Below, piece by piece: positions 26,627 through 34,785 of a stretch of DNA of 64,000 nucleotides. Position 1 is the first letter of the stretch. The number at the start of each line of letters is the position of its first letter. The notes beneath the pieces were generated by a model. That model did no database searches. It had not been told where the DNA came from and worked only from the letters and a program-made list of their open reading frames with translations. This DNA comes from Desulfobaculum xiamenense. GTDB taxonomy: Bacteria; Desulfobacterota; Desulfovibrionia; Desulfovibrionales; Desulfovibrionaceae. A program made the position numbers and the translations under genes. Location: NCBI RefSeq assembly GCF_011927665.1, contig NZ_JAATJA010000002.1, forward strand, positions 868,001 through 932,000, given 5' to 3'.

Positions 26627-28486
26627 ATGTGCGGCATTCTCGGCATGATCAATCCCGCCGCCCTTGGCGTGGACCGGGCGGGGTTCGAGGCGCATCTCGA
26701 CCGCATGGCCCATCGCGGGCCGGACCAGTCCGGCGTGTGGGAGGACGGGGGCGTCATGCTCGGGCATCGGCGGCTGTCCATCATCGATCTGTCCGAGACC
26801 GGTCGCCAGCCCATGCTCGATGCAGATGAGCGCGTGGCCGTGGTCTTCAACGGCGAAATCTACAACCATCACGAGTTGCGCGATGAGTTGATCAGCCGGG
26901 GGCACAGGTTCCGGGGGACCTCGGACACCATGATCCTTCCGGCGGCGTATCTGGAGTGGGGCGACGGCTTCGTGGAACGGCTGAACGGGATGTTCGCCTT
27001 CGCCCTCTACGACCGGGCGCGGCGCAGGCTCGTCCTCGCGCGGGACCGCTTCGGCGAAAAGCCGCTCTACTGGCGCGCCGAGGGGACGAGCTTCGTCTTC
27101 GCCTCGGAACTCAAGGCCGTGCGCGACGTGGTGCCCCCTGCCGAGGATATGGAGGCGCTTCGGGCTTTCTTCGTGTTCGGCTACGTGCCCGCGCCCATGT
27201 GCGTGCTACGCGGGTGGAACAAGCTGTGCCCCGGCGAGATGCTGACTTTCGAGGCCGATGGCGGCGCGGTGCGACGTTCCATGTTCTGGCGGCTCAACGG
27301 GGAGCGCTGCGGGGACGGATACGACGATGCCGTGGACCGCGTGGAGGCGGAGCTGGAGCGGGCGGTGTCCATGCGCCTCGAAGCTGACGTGCCGCTTGGC
27401 GTGTTTCTTTCCGGCGGCATCGATTCAAGCCTCGTCGCGGCCATGGCCGTGCGCCATCATCCGAACATCCGAACATTTTCCGTGGTCCACGACGACCCGT
27501 CCTTCGACGAGAGCCGCTATTCCGACATGGCGGCGAAGCATCTCGGCACGCGGCATACCTTCCTGCGTATGGAGGAGGGCCACGCGCTGGAGACGGCCGG
27601 GCGTATCGGAACGCTTCTGGACGAGCCTTTCGGCGACATGTCGCTGGTGCCGACATTCCTGCTTTCGCGCCTGACGCGGGAGCACGTCACAGTGGCCCTT
27701 GGCGGCGACGGGGCGGACGAGCTGTTTTTCGGCTATCCCATGCATCTCGCGCATTATCTGGTGGGGGGCTATGTGCGCCTGCCCGCGTGCATCCGGCGGG
27801 CGGTGCGGCGCGGGGTGGACATGCTGCCCGTGTCGTATCGGGATTTCAGCCTTGATTTCCGCTTGCGGCGCTTCGTGTCCTCGGCGGAACTGTCGCCCAT
27901 CGTGCGGCATTTCGAGTGGCAGGCCCACGTCACCCGCGAGGAGCGCGGCGGGCTGTTTCGCGACGCCGAATTGGTCGACGCCTCATTCCTCGACGGCTTC
28001 GAGCGTGGCATCGCCCCGGACGAGGAGTTGCCGCGCCGCGTGGAAATGGCCGACCTCGGCTGGTACCTGTCCGGCGACATCATGCACAAGGTGGACATCG
28101 CGAGCATGGCCAATTCGCTGGAGGTACGCGCCCCGTACCTCGATCATCGCCTCGCCCAGTACGTGCATTCGCTGCCAGTCGGCTACAAGTGGGGACCGCG
28201 CCGGACCAAGACCATCCTGCGCGCCGTGGCCGAGCGCCACCTGCCGCACGAGATCGTCCACCGCGCCAAGCAGGGCTTCGGCTTCCCGCTTGGCCGTTGG
28301 CTGCGCCGGGAGCTTTCCGGGCACCTGCGCGAGGCGCTGTGTGCGGACAATCTGCGAGCCTGCGGGCATTTCAATCCGGATTTCGTGGACGCGCGCATCC
28401 GCGAGCACATCGACGGACGGCGCGACAACCGCAAGCTCCTGTGGGCACTCGTGGTGTACATGGCATGGAGGAGGGAATTTTTGTGA
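26627..28486 (+). CDS. Asparagine synthase (glutamine-hydrolysing)-type amidotransferase
   Basis: 619 residues, normal for the AsnB/WbpS class. N-terminal class II glutaminase with nucleophile Cys2 (MCGILGMINP), RGPDQSGVW, VFNGEIYNHHELR and the DRFGEKPLYW stretch. The C-terminal synthetase domain has the PP-loop SGGIDSS near residue 262 and LGGDGADELFFGYP. In a polysaccharide locus, family members may amidate a uronic acid or similar carboxyl group of a sugar rather than make asparagine; that is inferred from context. Coupled to the next gene by a GTGA overlap. Confidence 0.88.
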   Translation: MCGILGMINPAALGVDRAGFEAHLDRMAHRGPDQSGVWEDGGVMLGHRRLSIIDLSETGRQPMLDADERVAVVFNGEIYNHHELRDELISRGHRFRGTSDTMILPAAYLEWGDGFVERLNGMFAFALYDRARRRLVLARDRFGEKPLYWRAEGTSFVFASELKAVRDVVPPAEDMEALRAFFVFGYVPAPMCVLRGWNKLCPGEMLTFEADGGAVRRSMFWRLNGERCGDGYDDAVDRVEAELERAVSMRLEADVPLGVFLSGGIDSSLVAAMAVRHHPNIRTFSVVHDDPSFDESRYSDMAAKHLGTRHTFLRMEEGHALETAGRIGTLLDEPFGDMSLVPTFLLSRLTREHVTVALGGDGADELFFGYPMHLAHYLVGGYVRLPACIRRAVRRGVDMLPVSYRDFSLDFRLRRFVSSAELSPIVRHFEWQAHVTREERGGLFRDAELVDASFLDGFERGIAPDEELPRRVEMADLGWYLSGDIMHKVDIASMANSLEVRAPYLDHRLAQYVHSLPVGYKWGPRRTKTILRAVAERHLPHEIVHRAKQGFGFPLGRWLRRELSGHLREALCADNLRACGHFNPDFVDARIREHIDGRRDNRKLLWALVVYMAWRREFL

Positions 28487-29478
28487 GCGCATCGCCTCTC
28501 GTCTCGTTCGTCATCCCCGCCTACAACTGCGCCGGTGTGCTGGAGCAGTGCCTCGCGTCCATCCGGGCACAGGACTATCCCGCCGAGGCCGTGGAAATCC
28601 TCATTCTCGACGGCGGCTCCACAGACGCCACCCGCGCCGTGGCCGAGCGCTTTGGCTGCCGCGTGCTCGACAATCCGCACGTCATCCATCCGCTCGGACG
28701 GCCCATCGGTTTTCGGGCCGCGCGGGGGGAACTGCTGTGCTGTCTGGACAGCGACAACATCCTCGACGGCACGGACTGGCTGCGGCGGATGCTCGCGCCC
28801 TTCGACGACCCGGACATCTGCGCGGCGGAACCGCTGTGGTACCGGGCGCGCAGCGAGGACAGCGTGCCTACCCGCTACTGCGCGGCCATAGGCGGGGACG
28901 ACCCGGTGGCCGTGTATCTCGGCTACTACGACCGCTTTTCCGCCGTCACCGGCGACTGGACCGGCGCTCCGCGTGTCGAGGAAGACCGTGGCGGCTACAT
29001 CAAGGCCGTGTTTACCGACTCCGGGCGCATTCCGCCCCTTGGGGCCAACGGCTTCATCGTGCGGCGTGACGACCTGATGTCCGTGCCGCACGATCCCTTC
29101 CTGCACGTGGACGTGGCGCACCGACTGGTCAAGGCCGGGCGCAACGCCATGGCCAAGGTCCGGGTGGGGGTGGTGCACGTCCACGCCGGAGACGCCGAGG
29201 CCTTCGTGCGCAAGAAGCGCCGGCGCGTGATGCGCCGTGTGGACCGGGAGGTGGAGGCGTTCTATTCCTACCACTTCGGCCCGCGCGACTGGCTGCGCCT
29301 GTTCGGGCGCGCGTTTCTCGTGGTGCCCGTGTGGCTCGACGCGCTGCGCGTGCGGCGCGAGGACCCCGGCCTCGGGCTGTTCCACCTGGCCATGACCTAC
29401 CGCGTGCTGGGGCTGTATTGCGCCGTGAAGCTCTTCGGGCGGTTCCTCGGCGGCGGCAACGCGTACGAGCGGGTGTGA
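28483..29478 (+). CDS. Family 2 glycosyltransferase
   Basis: 331 residues. SPLVSFVIPAYNCAGVLEQC, LDGGSTDATRAV and CLDSDNIL (DxD) near residue 88 are GT2 hallmarks. The C-terminal third is hydrophobic and basic, with a possible membrane-association segment (FGRAFLVVPVWLDALR). Start: a GTG at 28483 is chosen because GGAGGAGGG ends about 8 nt upstream and it overlaps the asnB-like stop (GTGA); the ATG at 28465 lies before that SD and would need a different one. Sugar specificity unknown. Confidence 0.85.
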   Translation: MSASPLVSFVIPAYNCAGVLEQCLASIRAQDYPAEAVEILILDGGSTDATRAVAERFGCRVLDNPHVIHPLGRPIGFRAARGELLCCLDSDNILDGTDWLRRMLAPFDDPDICAAEPLWYRARSEDSVPTRYCAAIGGDDPVAVYLGYYDRFSAVTGDWTGAPRVEEDRGGYIKAVFTDSGRIPPLGANGFIVRRDDLMSVPHDPFLHVDVAHRLVKAGRNAMAKVRVGVVHVHAGDAEAFVRKKRRRVMRRVDREVEAFYSYHFGPRDWLRLFGRAFLVVPVWLDALRVRREDPGLGLFHLAMTYRVLGLYCAVKLFGRFLGGGNAYERV

Positions 29479-29487
29479 GGAGGCGGC

Positions 29488-30636
29488 ATGGAAGAAAAGC
29501 GGTTGGGACTGAAAAAGACGGCGGCGCTGGCGCGGCGCTATTGGCCCACCATGGTGCGCATGCTGCCCAAGCTGTATGTGGAGCGCTTCAACCGCCGCGT
29601 GCTGCTGGGTTTTCCGCGCATCATCACAGTGTTCGCCACGGAGCGCTGCAACATGCGCTGCCCCATGTGTCTGGTGTGGCAGTCGCGCGAGCACTTCGGC
29701 GAGGCGGACGAGACCATAGGCCTCGCGTCCATGCGGGCGGTCATCGACGAGGCCGCGCGCTGGGGCACGGGGTTCTACTTCACCGGCGGCGAGCCGCTCA
29801 TGAATCGCGAACTGCCGCAGGTCATCGCCCACGCGGCGTCGCGGCGGCTGGTGACCGGCATGACCACCAACGGCCTGCTGCTGGAGCGTCGAGCAGGGGA
29901 ACTCGTGGATGCGGGGCTGACGTTTTTGTCGGTCTCCGTCGATGCCCGCGAGGAGGCCCATGACGCCAACCGGGGGCTGAAGGGAGCCTACGCCGGGGTG
30001 CTTTCCGGCATCGCGCGGGTGCGCGAATGCATGCGCGAGCGCAACTCGCCGTTTCCGGTCATCAAGCTGAATTCGACTTTCCTGCCGCAAAATCTCGACG
30101 ATCTCGATTTCCTCGTGGAACTGGCGGGCGAGTTGCGCGTGGATGAACTGACCTTCCAGCATTTCAGCTTCGTGGATGATGCATGCCGCGAGGCGCAGGC
30201 GCGCTATGCGCAGCGCATGCCATTCGGCAAGCTCTTTCAGGGCATGGACGTGGGCGAGCGCTGCTTTAGCCCGGAGCAGGTCGAGAAGATCGTGGCGTTC
30301 ATGGAGCGCGCGCCGGAACTGGGGCGCAGGCACGGCGTGCGCGTGGGCTTCGGCCCCACGACCAACGACGTGCGCGCCTACTACGAGCCGGGCTTTCCCT
30401 CGCGCGAGTCTTTCTGCTCCTTGCCGTGGTCCGAGGCGAGCATCCGGGCCAATGGCGACATCGAGATGTGCCATGGTCATGTCATCGGCAACATCGCGCA
30501 GGGCAGCGTGCGCGAGGCGTGGATGAGCGAACCGGCGCAGGCGTTTAGGGCCTATGCCGGGCGGCATCCCAACGCGCCGCCCTGTTACCGGTGCTGCGCC
30601 CTCAAGTACGTGTTTCCCAGCCGGAGGAAGGCATGA
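29488..30636 (+). CDS. Radical SAM protein with C-terminal SPASM-like cysteines
   Basis: 382 residues. Radical SAM core with ATERCNMRCPMC (C54, C58, C61), YFTGGEPLM (SAM-binding GGE) and TNGLLL. The C-terminal region has further cysteines (FCSLPW, EMCHGHVIGN, CYRCCALKY) as in SPASM/twitch auxiliary-cluster proteins, and the EMCHGHVIGNI arrangement is typical of SPASM domains. Close relatives in glycan loci are uncharacterised; candidate chemistry includes sugar epimerisation or dehydrogenation. Starts 9 bp after the GT2 gene with GAGGAGGC as SD; its stop overlaps the next start (ATGA). Confidence 0.85.
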   Translation: MEEKRLGLKKTAALARRYWPTMVRMLPKLYVERFNRRVLLGFPRIITVFATERCNMRCPMCLVWQSREHFGEADETIGLASMRAVIDEAARWGTGFYFTGGEPLMNRELPQVIAHAASRRLVTGMTTNGLLLERRAGELVDAGLTFLSVSVDAREEAHDANRGLKGAYAGVLSGIARVRECMRERNSPFPVIKLNSTFLPQNLDDLDFLVELAGELRVDELTFQHFSFVDDACREAQARYAQRMPFGKLFQGMDVGERCFSPEQVEKIVAFMERAPELGRRHGVRVGFGPTTNDVRAYYEPGFPSRESFCSLPWSEASIRANGDIEMCHGHVIGNIAQGSVREAWMSEPAQAFRAYAGRHPNAPPCYRCCALKYVFPSRRKA

Positions 30637-31748
30637 TTCGCGTTGCGATGCAGTGGAGCGTGATGATTCGCGTGATGTTGGCGGTGTGTCTTGTCGTCGC
30701 GGCGGTGCCGTGCCGCGCGGCGCAGGAGCGAGAGGTCGATCCCCGTGAGTTGATGATCGACATCATGCAGGCACCGGGATTCTCGCTGGACACGGGCGTG
30801 TTCTATGCCGATCAGAATGCCGCCCATGATGCGCTGCTACGCAGGATTCTCGAAGAGCGCGGCCTTTCGGAGCGGCTGCTTCTGAAGGAAGGCATGGACG
30901 CCCCGGCGCGGCTGGAGCGCACCGAACGGCCCTTCGAGCGCCCATACGTGGAGTTTCGCAAGATCAGCCCCGTGCGCTATCGGCTGCGGGTCCACGACGC
31001 GCGCGGCGGATTTCCGTTGCTGGTCAACGAGACCTACCACGTGGGGTGGAAGGTCTACCTGCGTCCGTTGGCTGCGCTGCCATCGCCGGATGAACTGACC
31101 GCACGCTTTCGCGAGTATCGCATTCTTGAAGGCAACGAGCACGGGCAGGCCGATGCCGAGGCACTGCGGGATTTCGTGGCGCGGGGCATCGTCTCCACCC
31201 TTGGCGACGGCGGGCAGCGCGCCCGCAAGCATTACGGATTCGACGAAAACGGGCGGGACTACGTGGACCATGTCGAGACCTATTCGGTCGGCTTCGTCTC
31301 GCGCGACTATGACCGCAGCGTGCAGAACGAGAATCTGCCGGACGGCGCGTGGAACGAGAACCACTCCGCCGGGCGCATCGTTCCCACCGTGGAGGACGTG
31401 GCCGGAAGCGCCGCCCCGTTCGCGGCTGAGAATTGGCGGTTGGAGCCGGGTGGCGGAAGCTCCGTGGCATGGCCCGAGGCGCTTCATTGGGTGGCTAACG
31501 GTTTCGCCAACAGTTGGTGGATCGACCCCGCGCTGGTGCGCATGCTGCCCGGACCGGACAGCGCGGCGTCCTACTGGCGCGAGGGGGCGCAGGGCGGAAC
31601 GGATTTCGAGATCGTGGTGGAATTTCAGCCGCAGCAGTACTTGCAGGCCGGGGCCGCCATCAGCCTTGGGACGCTTGCGGCATGTCTTATCGTTCTGGCC
31701 GTTGGAGCCTTGTGGCGCAGGATGCGCCGACGCGCTTCGGCGCGGTGA
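30633..31748 (+). CDS. Exported, C-terminally anchored protein of unknown function
   Basis: 371 residues. N-terminal signal (VMIRVMLAVCLVVAAVPCRA) and a C-terminal membrane segment (GAAISLGTLAACLIVLAVGALW) ending in a basic cytoplasmic tail, giving a periplasmic domain of about 310 residues. The end of that domain reads LHWVANGFANSWWIDP, then DFEIVVEFQPQQYL and the TM; this WV-NGFAN-W / FEI-x-FQPQ layout recurs in large membrane proteins of O-antigen loci, so this may be a detached soluble part of such a protein. No catalytic motif recognised. Starts by ATGA overlap with the radical SAM gene. Last gene of the long plus-strand run. Confidence 0.7.
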   Translation: MIRVAMQWSVMIRVMLAVCLVVAAVPCRAAQEREVDPRELMIDIMQAPGFSLDTGVFYADQNAAHDALLRRILEERGLSERLLLKEGMDAPARLERTERPFERPYVEFRKISPVRYRLRVHDARGGFPLLVNETYHVGWKVYLRPLAALPSPDELTARFREYRILEGNEHGQADAEALRDFVARGIVSTLGDGGQRARKHYGFDENGRDYVDHVETYSVGFVSRDYDRSVQNENLPDGAWNENHSAGRIVPTVEDVAGSAAPFAAENWRLEPGGGSSVAWPEALHWVANGFANSWWIDPALVRMLPGPDSAASYWREGAQGGTDFEIVVEFQPQQYLQAGAAISLGTLAACLIVLAVGALWRRMRRRASAR

Positions 31749-31768
31749 CGGGTGCCATCCGGCAGGAA

Positions 31769-31802
31769 AAAGGGGCGGCCTCCGTGTGGAGGTCACCCCT
31801 TC
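31769..31802. terminator. Convergent terminator hairpin
   Basis: Inverted repeat AAGGGGcggCCTCC ... GGAGGtcaCCCCTT (14-bp stem with two mismatches, short loop) between the end of the plus-strand locus and the convergent DUF4139 gene. It has A-runs on its left side (which become T-runs for the minus strand), so it probably serves mainly the minus-strand gene; the plus strand lacks a clear T-tract. Confidence 0.6.
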
Positions 31803-31823
31803 GTCATGTGGCGAGGGTGCGCT

Positions 31824-33350
31824 CTAGCGCCCGCCGAGGTCGAGGTGCATGTCGGAAGGCCACGACAGCGAATAGCCGTACTCGATGGTCTTTTCCGCGC
31901 CGGGGGCGATGGTGTCCGTCCACGTGGCGACGCCCTCTGCCTCGGTCGCTCCGGGTAGACGCTTCTCCATCTTGATGCGCTCGTCGCGCAGGCTGGGCAG
32001 GGCGTCCTCCACGCGCAGGGCGGCGGGAACCTTTTTGCCGTTGGTGACGGTCAGTCGCCAATCCCAGTCGTAGGTGTTCTTCTTGCTGATGATGCCGCCG
32101 CTGCCGGACTTCTTGTCCAGCGTTTCGAGCTTCACGCGCAGTTGCGGATCGGCCCCGAAGTGGAGGTCCGCCTCGCGCCCGGAGAGTGCGAAAACGCTCT
32201 TGCGGATAAACGCGGAGTCTAGCAGGAACGTGGCTTCGCCACGGGGCAGGCGCGGCGTGGCGTCGAGGTTGACCGTGGCGTGCACGAAGGCGCTGTCCGA
32301 CTCCTGCGGGCGCACGAGGTAATCGAAGGTGGCGTTCCAGGTGAGGCGACGCAGGGCCACGCGGCGGTTTGCTCCGGATTCGAGGCTGACGCGTCCGGCG
32401 TCGTACTCGTCGAAGAAGATGCCTTCACGCATGTGAATCTGCTCCGGAGCGGGTGCGGCGGCCATCATGGCCATCTCGGTCGGGGCGTTGTCCATGGCGG
32501 CCTTGCGCAGCAGAACGGGCTTGATAGGGCCGACGACCCACGGACGCACCGCGGGCGGTTCGGTGCGCCCTGCGGAGCGCCCCGTGGACAGCACGACCTG
32601 TGCGTCCGTCCAGTTCATGCCGGTGTTCTGGTGGATTTCTGCGTCCCACGCCACATCGACGCGGCCTTCCGAGGGCAGGGCGTTCAGTGTATAGCGCGAG
32701 GTCCATCCGCACTGCGTCAGGCGGTAGGAAACCGTGAGCGTGGCTTCCCGCGCGGTGGCGTCGGCGAAGTGTGCCGTGACGCGCCATGTGTCGGCCGCGC
32801 CGCCGGTCAGGCGTTCGAGCTCCGCCTCCATCTCGGCGATGAGGCGGTCCTTGTCCGCGATGCGGGGCACGAGGTTCGACACGGCCGTCAGCGAGGAGGC
32901 CACGCCGTCGCGCACCGCGGCGGCCATGGCGTGGACGTTGGACGGCGTGACGGAGCGTGTGAGCTCCTGCGAGCGCCAGAAGTTGGCGGCCGCCTCGAAG
33001 GCGGAGCGCGTGTCGATGAGGTTCTGCCGCGCGTCGCGCTCGGTGTTCAGGCGTTTGCGCAGTTCGGCGATGGCCGCCTCGTCGCGCATGGGGCGGCGGT
33101 CGATGGAGACGTCCGTCAGGGTGAGCTTGGCAGGCGAATCGACGGCCAGCCCGATGCTCGACGGATCGACGGCGAGCGGCAGGGTGAACGCGCCCGCTAC
33201 TCCGCCCGGTGCCGCTTCGAGGGGGACGCGTACCGTGTCGGTGACCTGTGCCGAATCCGGGTACAGGACGATGTGTAGGGGCGCGGCATGAGCGGTGGCC
33301 GCGCAAAGCAGAATGCCGATCGACAGAACAAGTGTCGAAAGCGTTCGCAT
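31824..33350 (-). CDS. DUF4139-type exported protein (mucoidy inhibitor MuiA-like)
   Basis: 508 residues. Signal peptide MRTLSTLVLSIGILLCAATAHA. The N-terminal domain (residues about 23-150) has an alpha-helical stretch (IAELRKRLNTERDARQN) as in the DUF4140/MuiA N-terminus. The rest is beta-rich (VSYRLTQCGWTSRYTLNALP, VAWDAEIHQNTGMNW) in line with DUF4139. Convergent with the glycan locus and probably expressed separately. The role of this family is unknown. The ORF runs in a single frame with no disruption. Confidence 0.78.
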   Translation of the reverse strand: MRTLSTLVLSIGILLCAATAHAAPLHIVLYPDSAQVTDTVRVPLEAAPGGVAGAFTLPLAVDPSSIGLAVDSPAKLTLTDVSIDRRPMRDEAAIAELRKRLNTERDARQNLIDTRSAFEAAANFWRSQELTRSVTPSNVHAMAAAVRDGVASSLTAVSNLVPRIADKDRLIAEMEAELERLTGGAADTWRVTAHFADATAREATLTVSYRLTQCGWTSRYTLNALPSEGRVDVAWDAEIHQNTGMNWTDAQVVLSTGRSAGRTEPPAVRPWVVGPIKPVLLRKAAMDNAPTEMAMMAAAPAPEQIHMREGIFFDEYDAGRVSLESGANRRVALRRLTWNATFDYLVRPQESDSAFVHATVNLDATPRLPRGEATFLLDSAFIRKSVFALSGREADLHFGADPQLRVKLETLDKKSGSGGIISKKNTYDWDWRLTVTNGKKVPAALRVEDALPSLRDERIKMEKRLPGATEAEGVATWTDTIAPGAEKTIEYGYSLSWPSDMHLDLGGR

Positions 33351-33446
33351 GGAATCCTCCGTGTGATGTGTAAAAAAGGCCGGAACACCGACAGTGCGGC
33401 GCGTCCGGCCCTGATATGCGCGATGCGGGCGGTGCCCGTCGGGGGT

Positions 33447-33779
33447 CTAGGCCGCGAGTTCGCGCCTGTTCCAGTTTTTCGAGCCGAAGTCGTAGGCCGC
33501 GAGTTCAAGAGCGCCGTCGGACGTCCAGCGGCGGCCGAGCACCGTGCCGTGTCCGTTTTCCTCGATGACGTCCGCGAGCAGGTCGAAGACCGAGGTCATG
33601 TTTTCCATGTCATCCTCGAACATGGCGGACGGGCCGCTCACGAAGACGGCCCCCGTCTTGTCCTGATACGTGTAGGAGACGGTCTCGAAAGCGTTTTCGA
33701 GGAGCTTGTGAATCTTGCTGAATGCCCATTCGCCGATGCCGAAGACCCAACCTTCATAGACAGTGCGTCCGTTCTCCAT
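33447..33779 (-). CDS. Small protein of unknown function
   Basis: 110 residues, soluble, mixed alpha/beta, no signal or TM segment. Sequence highlights: GRTVYEGWVFGIGEWAF, KLLENAFETVSYTYQDKTGAVFV, VIEENGHGTVLGRRW. Not recognised. Start: ATG at 33779 with AAGAGGAACTC upstream, a good SD. Its 3' end is 97 bp from the upstream (5') end of the DUF4139 gene, so the two might share transcription (it is the upstream of the two), but nothing else links them. Confidence 0.6.
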   Translation of the reverse strand: MENGRTVYEGWVFGIGEWAFSKIHKLLENAFETVSYTYQDKTGAVFVSGPSAMFEDDMENMTSVFDLLADVIEENGHGTVLGRRWTSDGALELAAYDFGSKNWNRRELAA

Positions 33780-34520
33780 GAGTTCCTCTTGCTGGTGCTT
33801 GCGCCCCTGCGGGACGTTCGTTGCGGAATGTGCATGCTCGTGCCTGCGTCATCATTCATACAGCGAGCCGGGGCGCGGCTCAAGACTTGTGCAGGAATTT
33901 TCGCAGATTGTCTTAACGGCGCACATCGCATTCTGCAGGTTCCCCGTCAGGCGCGGCAATGCAGCGCGATGCGATTTTTGTGTGAGGAGGCGGACGGCGC
34001 GTGTGCGGGCGGGGCCTTTCCTTTTCGCAAGACGGGAAGAGGAGGCGATGAAGACGCAGGCACCATGCGTGGCGCGTGCCGGGCGGGGCCGAGGAGTGGC
34101 GGTACGCTCCGGACGCGCTCGACGCGTGCGTCGCGCAACCTCGGGAGAACTTTGGGCGAAAATGTGTGGTAATCCTCGACTGGTGCGGCTTTTGTCCTTG
34201 CCCATGGCGAGGAATGCTGGGGCGCGCCCCCGCGCTCGCATGCCGTGGCGGGGTGGCGGGCATGGAGCGCAAATGGAGTCTGGAAGCGCCATGCGCATAT
34301 GTTGCGCGGGGTGCAAAAAGTCTTCTTTCGGAAGAAACTTAGTGACGGAATTTTCTAAATCGAAAGTTGACAAGCTCCCGGTTTTCAAGACGAAAAAAAT
34401 GAAGCTGGAGTGCTGGAGACGCATGTTGGCTCTTTTCTTTCCTTTCGGGGAGTGGTAAGAATCCCACTCGTGACGCGGACCAAGGGGCGTCACGATTCTC
34501 AAAGGAGTGAATATCCAGCC
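33780..34520. other. 740-bp gap with hairpins and no clear gene
   Basis: No convincing protein gene on either strand. A plus-strand ORF from ATG 34048 (SD GAGGAGG) runs to 34458 but is Arg/Cys-rich with no domain. Features seen: a small AAGTcTTCTT-TCGG-AAGAA-ACTT hairpin near 34318-34340 and an AT-richer block at 34340-34410. A larger imperfect hairpin at 34458-34499 lies just before the SD of the small peptide gene. The local base composition is less GC-rich than the flanking genes, which would fit a regulatory leader, a small RNA or a decayed gene. Confidence 0.4.
34458..34499 (+). promoter_or_regulatory. Possible leader hairpin before the small membrane peptide gene
   Basis: AGAAT (34458-34462), a 6-nt bulge, CGTGACGC (34469-34476), a 10-nt loop, GCGTCACG (34487-34494) and ATTCT (34495-34499) form a bulged stem that ends right at AAAGGAG (34500-34506), the presumed SD. 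It could modulate translation of the 31-residue peptide. Confidence 0.35.
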
Positions 34521-34616
34521 ATGAAGAGGAAACCGAAACTCGCGCTGCGCATTGCATTGGGCGTGGTGCTGTATGTGCTTGCCGTACTGCTTTCGGCGTC
34601 CGTCGTGAAGGCATAG
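34521..34616 (+). CDS. 31-residue single-span membrane peptide
   Basis: MKRKPKLALRIALGVVLYVLAVLLSASVVKA: a basic N-terminus followed by one hydrophobic helix. ATG at 34521 with AAAGGAG 14 nt upstream (longer than ideal), and a strong terminator starting 32 bp after the stop. These features fit a tiny membrane protein, but coding status is inferred from composition and context only. Too short for a domain call; may be regulatory or a small subunit. Confidence 0.45.
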   Translation: MKRKPKLALRIALGVVLYVLAVLLSASVVKA

Positions 34617-34648
34617 TCCGGACGGCTCCGCATCGGCCTCATTTTTCG

Positions 34649-34699
34649 GGAACCGGCCGAATCCCCCGCATTGTGGGGATTCGGCCGGTTCCGTTTTTT
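34649..34699 (+). terminator. Intrinsic terminator
   Basis: Perfect 18-bp inverted repeat GGAACCGGCCGAATCCCC / GGGGATTCGGCCGGTTCC with an 8-nt loop, followed by GTTTTTTC. Ends plus-strand transcription downstream of the small peptide gene. Confidence 0.88.
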
Positions 34700-34719
34700 C
34701 GCAAGCCAAGCTGGCGATC

Positions 34720-34768
34720 AGAACGCGCAGGGCCACCGCATGAATGGTGCGGTGGCCCTGCGCGTTCT
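34720..34768. terminator. Perfect 21-bp hairpin at the 3' end of pgi
   Basis: AGAACGCGCAGGGCCACCGCA (34720-34740) pairs exactly with its reverse complement at 34748-34768 across a 7-nt loop. It lies 18 bp beyond the pgi stop on the minus strand. No T-run follows on either side, so it may be a processing or stabilising element, or a terminator acting together with the adjacent one. Confidence 0.6.
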
Positions 34769-34785
34769 GGCGAGGTCGGTGGGAT

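Noticed and set aside
28183-30567. Minus-strand open frame of 794 codons
   Set aside because: Antisense to the GT2 and radical SAM genes with His/Arg-rich composition and no motifs.
34048-34458. Plus-strand ORF of 136 codons with a strong SD (GAGGAGG)
   Set aside because: Arg- and Cys-rich composition, no domain, no similar neighbour; probably a chance ORF in a GC-rich gap, although the SD keeps it from being excluded.
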